A stretch of 64,000 nucleotides of DNA. It comes from Streptosporangium nondiastaticum (lineage in GTDB: Bacteria; Actinomycetota; Actinomycetes; Streptomycetales; Streptomycetaceae). Positions 62,913-64,000 of the stretch are shown one piece after another. The notes below the pieces were generated by a model, which searched no databases, had not been told where the DNA came from, and saw nothing but the letters and a program-made list of their open reading frames with translations. The translations under genes were made by a program, and so were the position numbers. Numbering within the stretch: position 1 is the first letter of the stretch; every line of letters begins with the position of its first letter. Location of the stretch: assembly GCF_003011965.1 (NCBI RefSeq), contig NZ_PXWG01000002.1:124001-188000 (forward strand), written 5' to 3'.

Positions 62913-63947
62913 CTAGTGCAGTTCCACGGAGATGTGCTGCGACAGGGCGCGGAGGAAGTCGGGCGCGTCGAACATCTTGCCTGCGGAGGCGACGCCGGTC
63001 GCCCGGGTCCGGCCGGTGAGGATGCGGTGGACCGCTTCCACCGCGAGCGGCGCGGTGACGGCGTAGATGTCCCGGCCCCGCGCCACAGCACGGCGTTCGG
63101 TGCCGCTGCGGCGCACGACGGCGTCGACGAGGAAGGTCTGCGCGGACCGTCCGTACGCGTCGGTCGCGGCGGGCGTCGGCGTGTCCGGGGCCAGCACCTC
63201 CCTGGCCGCCTCGACCGTCATGTGGGTGTGCACGTCGGAGATGGACAGGTGACTGGGAATGGTGACGACGTCGACCGTGGTGAACTCCCCTATGACGGCC
63301 CTGGGGCCGATTGGGTCGGGGAAGGGCCACTGGAGGGTCGGTGACGCGTCGTCACGGTACTCCAACTGCCCGTCGGCGTAGCGGATGCGCCGGCCGCCTC
63401 GCCGCAGGCGGGAGACCTTGCTCGTGGCGCGTGTTCCGGTGGTGGGGTGCCAGTTGCTCAGCGCGTAGGCGATGTGTGCCTCGTCGGCCGCCGTCCAGTC
63501 CCCCATCGCCGCACTGACCAACAGGTCACCCAGGCCCCCGTAGAAGGCCATCGCGGGGACGATCACCGCTCCCGCCGCGCGGGCCCGGTCCGTGAAGTCC
63601 GCGAACGTATCGACGCCGGACTCGATCTCGCCCGTGACGTCCACATAGGGGATGCCCGCGCGCAGTGCCGCCTCGATGACGGGGGCGGCTGTGGTGGCGA
63701 AGGGCCCGGCGCAGTTGATCACCGCCACCGTGCCGGCCAGCGCACGGTCGAGCGAGTCAGGGTCCCCGGCCGACGCCGGACGGGCCTCAAGTACGGAAGC
63801 GGACGCGGACGCGGCCAGCGCCTCCAGCTTGCCGGCATCGCGACCGGAGAGCACGGGGACGAACCCGCGTTCTCGCAGGTGTGCCACCACGAAGCGGCCG
63901 GTGTGCCCGTACGCGCCGAACACCACTACGGCAGGTTTCGATCCCAT
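62913..63947 (-). CDS. Saccharopine dehydrogenase-like oxidoreductase
   Basis: A 344-residue NAD(P)-binding protein: AVVVFGAYGHTGRFVVAHLR (Rossmann), VAVINCAGPFATTAAPVIEA, GIPYVDVTGEIE and a long C-terminal domain. The family includes saccharopine reductases and trans-acting enoyl reductases of lipid or polyketide pathways. ATG 63947 has GGGAG seven bases upstream. A ketosynthase scrap nearby makes an enoyl-reductase role attractive but unproven. Confidence 0.8.
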   Translation of the reverse strand: MGSKPAVVVFGAYGHTGRFVVAHLRERGFVPVLSGRDAGKLEALAASASASVLEARPASAGDPDSLDRALAGTVAVINCAGPFATTAAPVIEAALRAGIPYVDVTGEIESGVDTFADFTDRARAAGAVIVPAMAFYGGLGDLLVSAAMGDWTAADEAHIAYALSNWHPTTGTRATSKVSRLRRGGRRIRYADGQLEYRDDASPTLQWPFPDPIGPRAVIGEFTTVDVVTIPSHLSISDVHTHMTVEAAREVLAPDTPTPAATDAYGRSAQTFLVDAVVRRSGTERRAVARGRDIYAVTAPLAVEAVHRILTGRTRATGVASAGKMFDAPDFLRALSQHISVELH

Positions 63948-64000
63948 GGGTTTCTCCCCGTTGTTGAAACGATCCAATGAGGATCCGATGGCGTTCCACC
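63948..64000. other. Right edge
   Basis: The last 53 bases contain the 5' region of the oxidoreductase gene. Nothing else can be called. Confidence 0.5.

Noticed and set aside
1..64000. CRISPR arrays, tRNA or rRNA genes
   Set aside because: No regularly spaced direct repeats with unique spacers and no cloverleaf or rRNA-like segments were recognised; the tandem repeats found are coding repeats or microsatellites.

Overview
The window is high-GC DNA with strong third-position G/C bias, frequent GTG starts and many 1- to 4-base gene overlaps (GTGA/ATGA). It carries polyketide, RiPP, P450 and lectin-like secreted genes, so it is almost certainly from Streptomyces or a close relative. About a quarter of the gene-like sequence is broken: truncated, frameshifted or fused gene remnants and pieces of IS110, IS5, IS630-like and IS701-like transposases. 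This suggests an accessory, possibly subtelomeric, chromosome region. No rRNA, tRNA or CRISPR array was recognised.

Region 1 (1-8.9 kb) is the most novel part, a compact putative RiPP cluster. A 26-residue precursor ending in Ser-Cys (6855-6935, minus) is followed in the same direction by a HExxH-type peptide-modifying protein, a stand-alone YcaO protein, a SAM methyltransferase, a P450 with an unusual I-helix, an aldo/keto reductase, an NAD sugar epimerase and a sulfotransferase that runs off the left edge. A family-4-like glycosyltransferase diverges from the precursor, and a second sulfotransferase lies beyond it. Together they suggest a heavily modified, possibly sulfated and glycosylated, very small peptide. 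The chemistry is inference.

Region 2 (9-13.7 kb) holds a pobA remnant, a secreted PLL-like beta-propeller lectin, several decayed genes, and a SigJ-type ECF sigma factor coupled to a VOC-fold protein.

Region 3 (13.9-20.7 kb) has two caspase-fold peptidase loci in a row. One is an EACC1-like protein + caspase/TPR protein + Ser/Thr kinase operon, which looks like a conflict or regulated-death module. The other is a C25 gingipain-like peptidase with small partner genes and a broken M14 carboxypeptidase.

Region 4 (20.7-26.4 kb) contains a phage terminase scrap next to a truncated hydrolase, then a TetR-controlled catabolic operon: MFS exporter, metallo-beta-lactamase-fold hydrolase and an AtzG/AtzE-like amidase pair.

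Region 5 (27-44.1 kb) starts with a truncated PKS loading protein (acyl ligase-ACP-KS) joined abruptly to the last third of hypF. Then comes a group 3b (sulfhydrogenase-type, NAD(P)-linked) [NiFe] hydrogenase operon with hypC, hypD, hypE, a protein acyltransferase of the Pat type and an HTH-less cyclic-nucleotide-binding protein. It is followed by a SHOCT protein, a D-lactate dehydrogenase remnant, two CBS-BON proteins and an XRE-flavin/PNPOx-like protein. This is the gene set expected of an actinobacterial hypoxia/dormancy island.

Region 6 (44.1-56 kb) is a graveyard: a GH65/PBP chimera, IS fragments, a frameshifted NUDIX gene, and TetR, MFS and Pycsar-TM-like remnants. A few intact genes are interspersed: a GT2 enzyme, a hypothetical protein, an alpha/beta hydrolase with a clear operator, and a small secreted protein.

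Region 7 (56-64 kb) carries a secreted C70-type papain-like protease with a membrane-anchored partner, a GNAT, a uridine-kinase-like enzyme, a divergent HxlR/RidA pair, a ketosynthase scrap behind an 8-bp microsatellite, and a saccharopine-dehydrogenase-like protein.
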